64,000 nt of DNA, taken from NCBI RefSeq assembly GCF_018446385.1, contig NC_056001.1, positions 108,230,436-108,294,435 of the forward strand. The letters run 5' to 3'. Every line of letters starts with the position of its first letter. The first letter of the stretch is position 1. Below the pieces are notes generated by a model. The model was given only the letters and a program-made list of their open reading frames with translations, did not search any database and was not told where the DNA came from. The stretch comes from Zingiber officinale. Its lineage: Eukaryota; Streptophyta; Magnoliopsida; Zingiberales; Zingiberaceae. Shown here one piece after another: positions 12,601 to 23,192 of the stretch. Made by a program: the position numbers and the translations under genes.

Positions 12601-13062
12601 ACTATATTTTGCCTTCAAGTTAAATAATTTCACAACTGCAGATAACTCTGTGAATTTTGTGCATCCAAGATACAAACATTTCTCAGCATCTTCAAGTAGC
12701 TTATTGAACTGGCTTGGATTCTCAGCATAACTATCATATACAACTTGCACCATATCTATAGACTCCTCAGCAAAATATTTGTATTAATCTTGCCCCACCC
12801 GATCATTACTGTTCATTGAGTTTCCTGTCATAGTTCTTTCCCCATGTCATATCCATGTATAATATGTCAAATCTATACTATTACAATATAAATGTGCCCT
12901 TATAGTTTCAACATTTTTCTTCTTTATATTACCACATCTTGCACATGGGCAAGGTATTGCATTAGGATCGTTAGCATTTTCCAGTGCAAATTGCAAAAAA
13001 GACTCTACTCCAATATCATATTCATAAGATAGTCTATCCTTTGGCATCCATTCTTTGTCCAT
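9690..13062 (-). pseudogene. TNP2-like CACTA transposase, fragmented
   Basis: The coding blocks, read from 13062 downward, give the standard TNP2 domain order. 13062-12847 is the transposase-associated N-terminal domain with a Cys-rich finger (CPCARCG). 12753-12265 includes 'CPNDCILYRKEYEDFANCPTCG'. 12189-11698 is the Transposase_21 core ('LRLAISADGINPH', 'LLWTINDFPAYENMSG'). 11473-11159 links on. 11031-10609 is DUF4218 ('YLTVHLVREVKLCGPVWYRHMYPFERYM'-like). 10238-9690 is DUF4216 ('MFKCNWVENNNGIKVDD'). Frame changes separate several blocks, for example between 12753-12265 and 12189-11698, so the gene is probably dead. The intact enzyme would cut at the CACTA ends. Confidence 0.85.
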
Positions 13063-13674
13063 TCTTGTTATAAGTACTAATCAGCTAGAAATCAGATAAC
13101 ACCTACCTTCAAAACAATTATACATTATACAACAAGATCTTAACACAACGAACAAGAAACGTCAGATATTCTTAGCATACAATCTATACAATCAAGTAAC
13201 TAAATTATTCAAATAAGTGACTCTGCTAAGAGAAAAACTATCCATGGATGTAAAGAAAGGGAAGGGTTTAGTGCAAAAACGTGAAGGGTTCAAAACCACC
13301 TTAGATGAAAAAACATTTGAAATAAACTATAACGTAACTGTAGCTCAAAGATAGGACTATTAATGAATACCAAAGGTAGATCAAAAATTTGTCAAGCAAG
13401 CATATTGAAAAACTTGAGGCAACTATTGTTTCATTGAAGAATAAAGAAACAGGAAGCTAGTCTGCAGGCAACTATTAGAAACTTGAGGCAACAATTTGAT
13501 AATTAACATTCAATATATAGTGAAATCCTCTAATATTCAGCATATTGAGAAATTACAAGAGGAAGTTATTCTACAAGCTAGGAGGTTGTCTAGTGTCACT
13601 GAAACTATTAAAGAATTAGAATAAGAAAATCATCAGTAAAGAAAATCATCAGAAAATATGACAAGGAAATTAGA

Positions 13675-14135
13675 GGGAGTTGTAGAGTTACAATCAGCTA
13701 AAGACACTGCAGACATTGACAACGTTGGGTCCTCAAAGTTTACTTCAAACTTAAAGAAGACCGAAGATAATGAAAGTGTAAGAATGGAAAAAGAAAGAAA
13801 ATCATCAGAAAATCTGACAAGGAAATTATAGGAAGTTGTAGAGAGGGAGAGATAAAGAGAAAGAGAGAAGGACAGGGCTGAAGTGGAAAGAGCAATTCAT
13901 GAAGTACATGAAAGGGCAAATACAAAAGCCCAAGAAAAGGCAGAAAGGATCGTTGTAGAGAGTTACTGCTGAGGCTCGACAAAGAGCACTAAAGGATGCT
14001 CAAGAAAAGGCAGATAAGGCATCTGTTCTAGCTGCAGAAAAATCAGTAGCTAACCAGGCTTTAAAAGAAGCTAGATTAAAGGCGGAGCGTGCTGTTGTTG
14101 AACGAGCAATCCAACAGCCCTCAGATGAATGAAAT
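13675..14135 (+). pseudogene. Captured fragment of an auxilin-like (J-domain co-chaperone) host gene
   Basis: The plus strand, opposite to the CACTA genes, reads as an Ala/Glu/Arg-rich coiled coil. It contains 'RAEVERAIHEVHERAN', then after a frameshift 'TAEARQRALKDAQEKADKAS', then 'EARLKAERAVVERA'. This composition and phrasing match the long coiled-coil region of plant auxilin-like proteins, which help Hsc70 uncoat clathrin vesicles. No J domain is present. A stop (TAA near 13855) and a frameshift near 13960 break it. A 50-bp stretch (about 13640-13690) is repeated imperfectly at 13791-13840. I infer transduplication into the transposon. Confidence 0.6.
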
Positions 14136-15295
14136 TTCCTGCTACCTAAGCATGATGAAGTTGTAGCATGAAGTATTTGCTTCCCAGCTAATGAAATTTT
14201 GGACACAACATATCCCAATGAGGATTGGTGACAAATAGTATTAGATGAGAATCTTGGTTTGTCTAATGCTATATAATTAGATCAGTAACTAGCTAAGCAT
14301 GATGGTGTAGAGGTCAGAACATCAAAAAGTTAGCATTGTGGGCATCAATGAAAACAACAAATTATGTATAAAATATAAAATTTACAAGGAAAAAAAAGCT
14401 TGAATTGAAACAGAGACATAGTAGAAGGGTGGTTTATGAGAGAATGAACCAAAAAGTTCTACAGGTTAGAGCAAGGTGTAATATATGGCACGTAGGTTGT
14501 AGGAAAGATATGTGGTTCATGATGCTTCTGATGATGTGTTCTTTGGAAATGTAGAGCATGTTTCAGCGATCAGAATTGTATATGATTTCTAGGAAATCAT
14601 ATACAATTGACTAAAAGAGAACAAGACACTTTTATACTTCCGAGCAACAATTGACTAAAAGAGAACAAGACACTTTTATGCTTCCGAGCAACAATTGACT
14701 AAAAGAGAACAATCAGAAAAGCGACGATAGTTGGGAAATATGAAACCCAACGAAAAAAATCGCAAAGAAGAGAGAAAAGCATTCAGGAGCTATGATTCTT
14801 CACCAGATTAGAAGAAGAAAAACGCACCTCGAGACAAAGCCTGATCTGGGATGCTGGCGAGCCATGGCGATGGCGAACTTGTGACCGGCGTGGACTGGAA
14901 GGAGAGAAGATGGCGGTCGCCATTGGGGAGAAGATTCCGATTAGGGTTGGCGCAGGTTTTTGGTGGCGGTGCGATGTGGTAAAAAGAAACAGAAACACGA
15001 AGAGTTGTGCAACACATAGTTTGGTACAAAATTGTAAATTTGTCCTTACTATTTGAATAAATCCATATCCATCTTAAAATAGACCATAAATTTCATCTTA
15101 GAAATAAATATTAAGGGATATAAATTTCACGTCATCCATGAAAATAAGCACAGATTAGAAGACAATACTATCCATGAAAATAAGCAAATAACTATGTTTG
15201 ACTATTTTTTTTAAAAAATAATTTTTAAAGACAACACTATAATTTTAGACACCAAAATATGCACATTAACATGTAAGCAACGCTAATAGACAACG
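14136..15295. other. CACTA 5' region, no gene recognised
   Basis: Holds three copies of a ~45-bp direct repeat ('gagaacaagacacttttat' and 'ccgagcaacaattgactaa', 14610-14710). A GC-rich patch (14830-14990) would lie upstream of the TNP2 gene and could be its promoter or leader. No supported coding region. Confidence 0.5.
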
Positions 15296-15533
15296 GTTGA
15301 TTAAAACTGTTGTTGTATGCCAAATAAAGATGACTCATAGACAACAAATTTAAAAAATCGTTGTCTTATGTATGTCAAAGACAACGGTTTTTAAAAATTG
15401 TTGTCTTTTAAAAAAAAAACACAGCCAACAACAACAATTTTCAATAAAACTGTTGTTAAATGAAAAAAAGACAACCGTTTTTCAAAAAATCGTTGTCTAT
15501 TAGGTGTGGTTGAATCCCAAATTTCTTGTAGTG
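15296..15533. repeat. CACTA subterminal repeats and right terminal inverted repeat
   Basis: At least six copies of 'agacaacggttttt' or its inverse 'cgttgtct' in both orientations, followed by the terminal TTTCTTGTAGTG. Such arrays are the usual binding sites for the TNP1/TNPA-type protein. Confidence 0.85.
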
Positions 15534-16402
15534 TATCTTCTTCAGGCAGAGAAGCCTCTTACAGTAATGACGTTCAATAAATGAGAAGCTAAACTAGACG
15601 AGAGAAACGCACAAGTGTAGAATTTGAAATTGCTTGTTCTGTTTAGCTTCTTGAACCAAGGCTATATTTATAGCCTTGGTCGGGGGCGCCTGGAACCGTT
15701 CCAAACGTCTAGAAGGGGATAAAACTTTATCCCTTTCGCATAGATCGCGTTTGACCACAATCTGGATAAAATCCAAGTCCGAGCGCCCGGAAGGGTTTAT
15801 GGCGCCCCGGACTGGTCCGACCATTCGGACCAAGAAAGTCAACAATGTTGACTTTTTCAGTCTGGGCCCTCTGCTCCGGTTCAGGTCACCTCGAACCAGG
15901 TCTTCCGCTCCAGCTCCGCTTGCTTGGGTGATCTCGGCCATCCGGAATAGGGCTCACCCGAACCCAACTTCCGACCTTCTAGAGCAGGCTTCCGATCCGG
16001 CTTCTCGTCCCTCAAAATCATCACATGCTTCTTTCTCATCTGCCAGCATACTCATCCGCAGCTCTTCGTCCCTCGGACGCACCAAGCCCGTCGGCTCTCT
16101 CCCGTGTCGACTTTCTCACTAGTTGCGTCTCTTGCTGCCCAAGCAATCTTCCGCTCCGACTTCTCGTCCCTCGGAAACACTGCACGCTTCCTTCTTGTCT
16201 GCCGGTATACTCTTCCAAAGTGCCTCGTCCCTCAGACGCATTGAGTCTGTCGGCTCTCTCCGTCCAGTCCTTCTTGCTAGCTGCGTCTTCCGCTCGACTT
16301 CCTATGCTCCTAAGTTCCTACACACTTAAACACAAAGTTAAAACACCACAGGACCTAACTTAACTTGTTTGATCACATCAAAACAACCCTGGCGTTCCAA
16401 CA
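15534..16402 (-). repeat. 5' LTR, second fragment (Copia-type element)
   Basis: Picks up at 'tatcttcttcagg', where the LTR left off at 4712, and runs to CCAACA at 16402, just before the CATAC target duplication. It contains ~60 bp (near 15800-15860) absent from the other LTR. Confidence 0.9.
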
Positions 16403-16780
16403 CATACCACTCTCAAACACCCCCAAAAAAACTGCTACACACGTCCTCAAACAACTTCCAGAAATCTGCTATGTACCTCCCTCAACCACCCCTCGAAATC
16501 TGCTACACACGACCACGAACAACCTTCCAGAAATCTGCTACGTACCCCCTCCAGCACCCTCGAAATTTGCTACACACGATCTCAAACAACCTTCCAGAAA
16601 TCTACTACGTACCCCCTCCAGCACCCCTCGAAATCTGCTGCACACGGTCTCGAACAACCTTCCAGAAATCTACTACGTACCCCCTCTAGCACCCCTCGAA
16701 ATCTGTTCCACACAGTCTCGAACAACCCTTCATAAATCTGCTACTCCTAGCCTTCAAATCCACTTCGAAAACCTGCTGTA
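16403..16780. repeat. ~67-bp minisatellite, right fragment
   Basis: About five diverged units of 67-68 bp share 'aaatctgctacacac', 'caaccttccagaaatct' and 'acgtaccccctcc'. It continues 1975-2075 across the Copia insertion. Open frames over it encode tandem peptide repeats only because 67-68 bp is not a multiple of three. Confidence 0.85.
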
Positions 16781-17304
16781 AATAATCCAAATATCTCACA
16801 AAACCTACTACTTCAAGCCCTCCACCCCCCTTGAAACTTGTTGCATATACATGTTTAAAGACATAGAAAGAAAAGTCGAAAACCTGGCATGTTTACAGAT
16901 TTAAAGGTATAGGAGGAATACCTACTACATGTACAGATTCAAGGTGTAGAAAGAAAAGGGTTTAAGAGGTGCCTTGCTCAGAGGCTTGTCGTTGGCGCGG
17001 GTGACGATGAGAAGCAACGGTGGGCGTCTCTTTTGCCTCGTTCTTCCTTCCAAGGTCAAAGTCAAGAGCTCTCCCTCCCCCTTTCTTTTCTTCCGCCGAG
17101 AGCCCTCCTCCTCTTTTCTTCTTTTTTTTCCTCTTCACCACCCCTCTTATAAGAACTAAACCCTAGGGTTAGGTCTAGTCCTCATCAATTGGGTCGAGCT
17201 CATGTGTCCATGAATTGGTTATTAGCAAATTAGCCCTCCCTTTAAGTAAATAAAGAGCTTATTATCATGCTCCCCCTTATTTTTTTTAAAAGTCGGGTCG
17301 TACA
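16403..17304 (-). repeat. 3' LTR of the Gypsy chromovirus, proximal part
   Basis: The minus strand after the pol stop reads a purine tract (AAGGGGGAGAGGA) followed by TGTACGACCC, the expected LTR start at 17304. The LTR runs leftwards through the minisatellite and must continue left of the nested insertion (below 2076). Its far end was not located. A single 'aaaccctagggtt' near 17157 is within it. Confidence 0.65.
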
Positions 17305-17316
17305 ATCCTCTCCCCC

Positions 17317-18050
17317 TTAATTGGTTTCATCCTCGAATTTTTTATACTTACCAATTAACTCTAGGTAGCGGTCCCGCATGTCAGCTTCTGTCTCCCAAGT
17401 GGCTTCCTCACTAGCATGGTTCAGCCACCTGACCTTGACCATCTTGATCGTCCGGTTCCGTAGCTTCCTCTCTTGCCGGTCCAGTATCTGTATGGGTCCT
17501 CTCCATAGGACAAATCTGGGGTAAGTTGCAGTGGTTTGAAATTCAGCACGTGGGAGGGATTCGACATGTACTTGCGCAACATTGAAACATGGAACACATT
17601 ATGCACCCCTACAAGATTAGGTGGCAAGGCCACCTGATATGCCAATGTTCCCACCCTGTCTAGGATCTCGAAGGGCCCAATGAATCTCGGGCTAAGTTTA
17701 CCTTTCTTGCCAAATCTCATAACACCCTTCATCGGTGCTATCTTCACAAAAACGTGATAACCAACTGCAAATTCTAAGTCCCTTCTCCTTTTGTCAGGAT
17801 AGCTCTTTTGTCGACTTTGAGCAGTCTTCATTCTCTCCATAATCCTGGCTACTAGGTCCGCCGTATGCCTCACGATTTCTGGACCCACCTCTGCCCTCTC
17901 TCCCACTTCATCCCAATGGATGGGGGATTTGCATTTTCTTCCATAAAGTGCCTCAAAAAGATCCATGACTATAGATGACTGATAACTGTTGTTATAAGTG
18001 AACTCCACAAGTGGTAGCTTTGACTCCCAGCTCCCTTGGAAATCGATCAC
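17317..18050 (-). pseudogene. Gypsy integrase C-terminal region and chromodomain
   Basis: From 18050 the frame reads 'LPLVEFTYNNSYQSS', then the GPY/F region ('KLSPRFIGPFEIL') and 'HNVFHVSMLRKY'. After a frameshift near 17490 a chromodomain-like tail follows ('LDRQERKLRN', 'VKVRWLNHASEEATWE') and ends at TAA 17317-17319, which overlaps the purine tract. Chromodomains steer integration to particular chromatin in this clade. The frameshift marks it as non-functional. Confidence 0.85.
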
Positions 18051-18068
18051 ACACGCTCGTAGTAAGTC

Positions 18069-18554
18069 TTACAAAATTTGTATCATCCTCTCCGATTGAC
18101 CATCTGTTTGGGGATGAAATGCTGTACTAAATAATAGTTTAGTCCCCATGGTCGAATGCAAACTTTTCCAGAAAGCCGAGGTGAACCTCAAATCTCTGTC
18201 TGATATTATGGAAATGGGAATCCCATGCAATCTAACTATTTTCCGGACGTACAACTCTACATGCTGAGTCATGGAGAAGGTTGTCTTCACTGGTAGAAAA
18301 TGTGCCAACTTAGTGAGTCGATCGACTATCACCCATATGGCATTAAAGCCTTTCACCATCTTCGGTAGGCCCACTACAAAATCCATGGTGATGTTCTCCC
18401 ATTTCCACTCAGGAATTGGAAGTGGCTTAAGCATCCCTACTAGCCTCTGATGTTCTGCTTTGACTTGTTGACAAGTTAAGCATTCCGATACGAAACGCGC
18501 GATGTCACGCTTCATACCTGGCCACCAATAAAGTAACTGCATGTCCTTATACAT
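18069..18554 (-). pseudogene. Gypsy integrase core
   Basis: The reading contains 'LLYWWPGMKRDIARFV..CLTCQQVKAEH' (zinc-binding part plus linker) and the catalytic core, with 'ITMDFVVGLPK', 'IISDRDLRFTS' and 'HPQTDGQSER'. The catalytic D,D,E positions are represented by D of MDFV, D of SDRD and E of SERM. Adjacent blocks lie in other frames, so this is a decayed copy. Confidence 0.85.
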
Positions 18555-18716
18555 CTTTGTACCCCCTGGATGTACATACTATAGAGTATTATGAGCTTCT
18601 GTCTAAATTTCAACTCTAAGTGAGTCAACACCAGGAACCCAGAGTTGACCCCGATATTTGACAATATCATCTTCGACTGAATATAAACCCAAACTCTTAG
18701 ATTCATCCTTCTATAT

Positions 18717-19145
18717 TCACTTTTGTAGCTGCCCATCAATAGCTTGTCCTGTCCGAATTTTGTCCCTCAAGATAGGTTGTACTATTAGTGTGGTTAAGTT
18801 GGGAGCCTGGGCCCTAGCATATATCTTGAGGTTAAATCCTTGAATTTCCGTCTGAAGAGGTTTCTGTACTGATAGTTGTGTGACGACTGTTGTTTTCCTA
18901 CTCAAGGCATCAGCAATCACATTAGTTTTCCCAGAGTGGTAGCTAATATCATAGTCGTAGTCCTTCACAAGCTCTAGCCATCTTCTTTGCCTCATGTTCA
19001 ACTCTTTCTGGGTGAAGATGTACTTTAGGCTTTTGTGGTCAGTAAAGATTTTGCACTTCTCCCATACAAATAGTGCCTCCATCTTGAGAGCAAATACAAC
19101 TGCTTCCAATTCAAGGTCATGGGTCGGATAATTCTTTTCATGCAC
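18717..19145 (-). pseudogene. Gypsy RNase H
   Basis: Contains '[16 protein letters not shown]' (catalytic E), '[13 protein letters not shown]' (catalytic D) and '[10 protein letters not shown]' (final D). This is the standard plant Gypsy RNase H, which removes the RNA template during reverse transcription. It is separated from RT and integrase by frame breaks. Confidence 0.85.
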
Positions 19146-19460
19146 TTTTAACTATCGAGATGCATATGCAATGATTCGATCGTGTTGCAATAGAACCGCA
19201 CCCAAGCCTAGCTTCAAAGCATCTGTATACAACACATACTCTCCCTGTCTTGATAGCATAGCTAAAACTGGCGCTGTAGTAAGCACTTGCCTCAACCGCT
19301 CAAAACTGCCTTGATAATCAGCTCCCCATATAAACTTAGCATTCTTTTTGTCAAGGCAGTCTTAGGGCACTGCAATGGAAGAAAAGCCCTTGATGAATTT
19401 TCGATAGTAGCTTGCCAAATCCAAGGAACTACGTATCTCGATTGCATTTTTAGGCATTGG

Positions 19461-20179
19461 TCATCCTCTGACCACCTCGACTTTAATAGGATCTACTTCT
19501 ACCCCGTCCTTTGAAATAACGTGGCCCAGGAATGCTACTTTTTCTAACCAAAACTTGCACTTGCTGAACTTTGCAAACATCTTTCGGTCTTGCAATATCT
19601 GCAAAGTGATCCTCAAGTGTTGTCTATGCTCCTCCCTGCTTCTCGAATAGATCAAAATGTCATCTATGAATACAATAATGAACTGATCGACATACGGCTG
19701 AAATGCGTGATTCATGAGATCCATGAAGATCGTTGGAGGCATTTATCACTCCGAATGACGTCACCATAAACTAATAATGTCCATATCGCGTCCTGAAAGC
19801 CGTCTTGTGCACGTCCGTTTCTTTTACCCTCAACTGGTGGTATCCTGATCGGAGATCTATCTTCGAGAATACCGACACCTCTTGCAACTGATCAAATAAA
19901 TTTTTGATTCTTAGCAAAGGATATTTGTTTTTCATTGTCACTCTATTCAATTCTCGATAATCGATACAGAGCCTCATACTTCCATCCTTTTTCTTCACAA
20001 ATAATACTGATGCATCCCATGGCGAAAAGCTTAGGCGAATGAATCCTTTATCCAAAAGCTCTTGAATCTGATTTGAACTAATATAATTTCTATCTCTGCG
20101 CTTATCCGTTGGACTTAGTTTGGACCGATCCAATTTTAATTTAACATCCTCACTTTGTGCTATATGATTTAATTTATTC

Positions 20180-20181
<2 letters not shown>
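19461..20181 (-). pseudogene. Gypsy reverse transcriptase, two frames
   Basis: The upstream block (20181-19771) holds '[23 protein letters not shown]', 'CIDYRELN' and '[15 protein letters not shown]'. The downstream block (19742-19461) holds the polymerase motif 'VFIDDILIYS' and 'FLGHVISKDGVEVDP'. A small frame break near 19750 separates them. The N-terminal end merges with AT-rich sequence at the truncation point. Confidence 0.88.
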
Positions 20182-20239
<58 letters not shown>

Positions 20240-20925
20240 TATATTTAAAAAATAAATATTTAACATTTTAAGTCATTATATTTTTTCGTTTTAATTTTAT
20301 TTTAAACTCAGGAGGGTCGCCCCCTTTGTCGCCACTTAGTTAAGTTGTTGCCATCGGGATTAGTAGGATAGTAAGCACGGCATATTTGAATTATAAAAAA
20401 AAAAAATGGGTAAGTAGGTGATGGCACACTAACGCTTACTTAGAATTTTGATATGGACGAGAACTTTCCAAAGCTTGCGGAGATGTATGGAATTCTATTG
20501 GTCAATTTTCCCATATCAAAAATACATTAAAAAAAAAAATTACTTATTTTTTAAAATAATAAGTGAAAGATGGGTCGTTCTGATTGTTATTTATTTATAT
20601 TTTAAATTAATTTAATTGTGTAAAATTAAAAATATATGTATTATAACTCATGTATGATGCATAAGTCTGCTTTTGATGCACATATTACGTAAATTGAGCT
20701 ATTGATTTGATATATTTTTTTATTGACGAATAAGAATTAGATCTCCGTAATATTGTTAACTTCAATCTTAAATTTTTATGATTTTAATTTTAGATTTTAC
20801 TTAAAAAAATTTTATACTAATAATAAAGATATATTTTCCTTGGAAATTTATAATTCTTTCCACGTATTTTTAATATGTGATTTTATCTGAATTATTATAA
20901 TTTAATAATTCCTCTTCAAATGGCG
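20165..20925. repeat. Right copy of the ~0.7-kb direct repeat
   Basis: Partner of 1-705. It starts with an (ATT)n/(TA)n microsatellite (about 20181-20242) that is expanded relative to the left copy. It abuts the broken end of the Gypsy pol. Confidence 0.75.
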
Positions 20926-21029
20926 GACCACCTTCTTTAAGGCTATCTGCTTAATAACATCTTATTCTTAATCTAACTTTTTTATCTCTCGGTTCAATGG
21001 ACCTATTTAGATTTCCTTCTCTTTCGATC

Positions 21030-21316
21030 CATCCGATTTATTAGGATTTCTTTGTTCCTTAGTTTAACCGACTTACTAAGTCTTCCTTTCCTAGTCACAA
21101 CTAAAGCTTTTCTACTTGATGTCTGGTTATCCTCATTCAGACGTGGGAGCTCCTACTTCTTTCATTCGAGGTCAATATTCCACATACATGCCTTAATTTG
21201 ATCATGACTCTTGTGCACAGTTGATAATTAATTTTTTTGATAATGTAAATTTTGATACCAATTGTTAGGAACAAGAGAATTAAGATATTTTTATAATTAT
21301 ATGATATTATCAATTT
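21030..21316. repeat. ~290-bp direct repeat, copy 1 (partner 21870-22132)
   Basis: Shares 'acttgatgtctggttatcct', 'cttgtgcacagt', 'gataccaattgttag' and an AT-rich tail with 21870-22132, about 0.83 kb away in the same orientation. It could be LTRs or an internal duplication of a small unknown element. No coding sequence lies between them. Confidence 0.7.
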
Positions 21317-21869
21317 TGAACTTCCTTATTATTTTATTTTTATGTTTTATCTAAAAGAATTTTATATAAATAGAAATATCTTTTCTATTTTAAACTTTCT
21401 TTATCAGCATTGCAACCTAACTCGTAACAATTGATTTAAGCATATTTACAGAAAAACAATTCAAATAAATTCGATAATTTTTTAAATTTTAAAAAAGGAC
21501 ACCCATTTTACTTAATATTTATATAAATTTTCCTTTATCTTGCATATGATATTCTATAAAGTAAGAGTTATCCATGCTTATGCTTATAATTGACGGTGAT
21601 TATATTAGAAGAAGGGAAGGATTTTTCTTCCCCGTCTAAATTTGATCCCTACCATCATCCTTAAGCATTTCGTTTCATTTTAACATGCATGCATTTTGTC
21701 TCATTTTGAAAATCAAATAAATTTCAAAAAAAAAAAACTAATCCAACTTATCAAATCTTATCATTAAAACGAACTAATATAATATCAATTATAGGTAATC
21801 GAATTTATTGTTTTACAAAAAAAAATTAAAAAAATAATTGATTTAACCGACTTATCAAGATTTCCTTAC

Positions 21870-22132
21870 TCCTCAGTTTAACCGATTTACTAAGTCTTCC
21901 TTTGTTAGTCGCAACTAAAGCTTCTCTACTTGATGTCTGGTTATCCTGATTCAGACGTAGGAGCCCCTATTTCTTTCGTTCGAGATCAATATTTCACATA
22001 CATGTCTTAATTGGATCATGGTTCTTGTGCACAGTCGATTATTAATTTTTTTGATAATGTAAATTCTGATACCAATTGTTAGAAACAAGTGAATTAAGAT
22101 ATTTTTATAATTATATGATATTATCAATTTTG
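21870..22132. repeat. ~290-bp direct repeat, copy 2
   Basis: Partner of 21030-21316, diverged by scattered substitutions. The region 22133-22500 next to it has an (ATAA)n run (22183-22210) and a GC-rich stretch (22310-22480). The GC-rich stretch gives a 56-codon open frame I cannot assign. Confidence 0.7.
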
Positions 22133-23192
22133 ATTTATTGTTTTTACAAAAAAAAACGTGGTAATCGAATTTATTGTTTTTACAAAATAAATAAATAAAT
22201 AAATAAATAATTGATTTAATAGAACATTATTATTTTTATTTATCAATTTTAAAAATTCAAAACCAAACTGAATCAATTCCATAATTTCGACAAGATAAAT
22301 CGGTAGGATGACTGAGATAGTAGCCGTGCTGGGCGCGGTTGGTCCAAAGGCCTTGATGGCCACCGGCGAGGTGTGCTGCGACACCATCAGCAGGGCTTGC
22401 TCAAGCAGCTATGCCTGGCCATCGCCAGCTGTGCGAGCCCATTTGCACTTCCGAATCGATGGAGAAATTAGCCGTCTGTAGCAAGAATTGACAAGGAAGA
22501 TGGCGGCACGGCTCGAAGTATACGTTTTTTTCGAACTTGATCCCCATTCAAAACTGACGATTTGAAATTGATAGTGGTTCAGAATTATAAAACTGCTGCT
22601 TCGATCATTTTTGACAGGTCAATACTTAATTTTAATCACTCAAGATAGTAGACGGGATTTTCTGATCCGTAAATTACAGACTAGAGAATTCGTGCTCTTC
22701 AAGTAGTTGTAGTTCATACTTCATAGTTCGGAATCGTCGATCCATGGTTCAGTTCACGGTTCGTCACGGTTCGAAATTATTATATTAAAAAAAATTAAAA
22801 TTTATTAAAAAAATGACTTGTACTTATTTAAGTTGCATATCAAAGATCATGTAATGCTTTTATATTTTTACCTTTTAACATTTAGAAGTGAAGTTGTTAA
22901 TTACTTACTTCCATTTTTCGTTCCGATTATATTCATTCCTTTGATATTAAAATTTTCGACTTCGTCATCTGAAAGTTACATTACTTAGATTCTTTTTTCG
23001 GCTCTGGTCCAATCGTCAAGTAATGCTTGGATTTCTAATGAGTCGGGAGAAAAAGTCGATTATCGTTCATCTAATATGTTACCGTCAACACTAAACGTCT
23101 GCTCCACAACAACAGTTGGCATTAGACAAGCTAAATTATTTTTGGTGATCATAGAGAGGATGAGAAAGCTTTGAGTCTTCTTGCTGGGAGAT

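Larger units (their letters stand above)
4713..15533 (-). mobile_element. CACTA (En/Spm) DNA transposon inserted in the Copia LTR
   Basis: The right end reads TTTCTTGTAGTG (15522-15533), the inverted form of the classical plant CACTACAAGAAA tip. Just inside it (15296-15500) are many subterminal motifs of the kind 'agacaacggttttt' and 'cgttgtct' in both orientations. The TNP2 transposase and a TNP1-like gene lie on the minus strand. The left junction at about 4713 goes straight from LTR into unrelated AT-rich DNA. No CACTA tip and no subterminal repeats are seen there, so the left end appears deleted and this copy could not transpose as it stands. A 3-bp target duplication cannot be confirmed for the same reason. 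Confidence 0.85.
2076..16402 (-). mobile_element. Copia-type gag-only LTR retrotransposon (TR-GAG-like), itself interrupted
   Basis: The element is bounded by LTRs that start TGTTGG and end CCAACA on the plus strand. The 5-bp target duplication CATAC is identical at 2071-2075 and 16403-16407. The lower LTR is 2076-3073. The upper LTR is split into 4520-4712 and 15534-16402 by a CACTA element. A primer binding site complementary to initiator tRNA-Met (minus-strand TGGTATCAGAGC, 4506-4517) adjoins the upper LTR. A purine tract on the minus strand (3074-3085) adjoins the lower LTR. The internal region is only about 1.45 kb and codes for a gag-like protein. No protease, integrase or RT is seen, so it would need proteins from another element to move. 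Confidence 0.9.
17305..20165 (-). mobile_element. Ty3/Gypsy chromovirus (Tekay/Del-like), 5'-truncated
   Basis: Pol runs RT, RNase H, integrase, chromodomain on the minus strand, followed by a purine tract and LTR. gag, protease and the 5' LTR are missing: homology stops at about 20165, where the AT-rich direct repeat begins. Domain order (integrase last) defines the Gypsy group, and the C-terminal chromodomain puts it among chromoviruses. Confidence 0.9.

Noticed and set aside
13740-14218. Minus-strand open frames over the coiled-coil region
   Set aside because: They are the antisense of the auxilin-like fragment; the meaningful reading is on the plus strand.
16365-16781. 138-codon frame with repeated 'EICYVPP'-like peptides
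   Set aside because: It is produced by the ~67-bp minisatellite; unit length is not a codon multiple and frames change along the array.
17150-17180. Telomere-like 'aaaccctagggtt'
   Set aside because: A single partial unit inside an LTR, not an array.
22308-22478. GC-rich 56-codon open frame starting MTEIVAVLGAVG
   Set aside because: Too short, no recognisable family, no splice partners or promoter.
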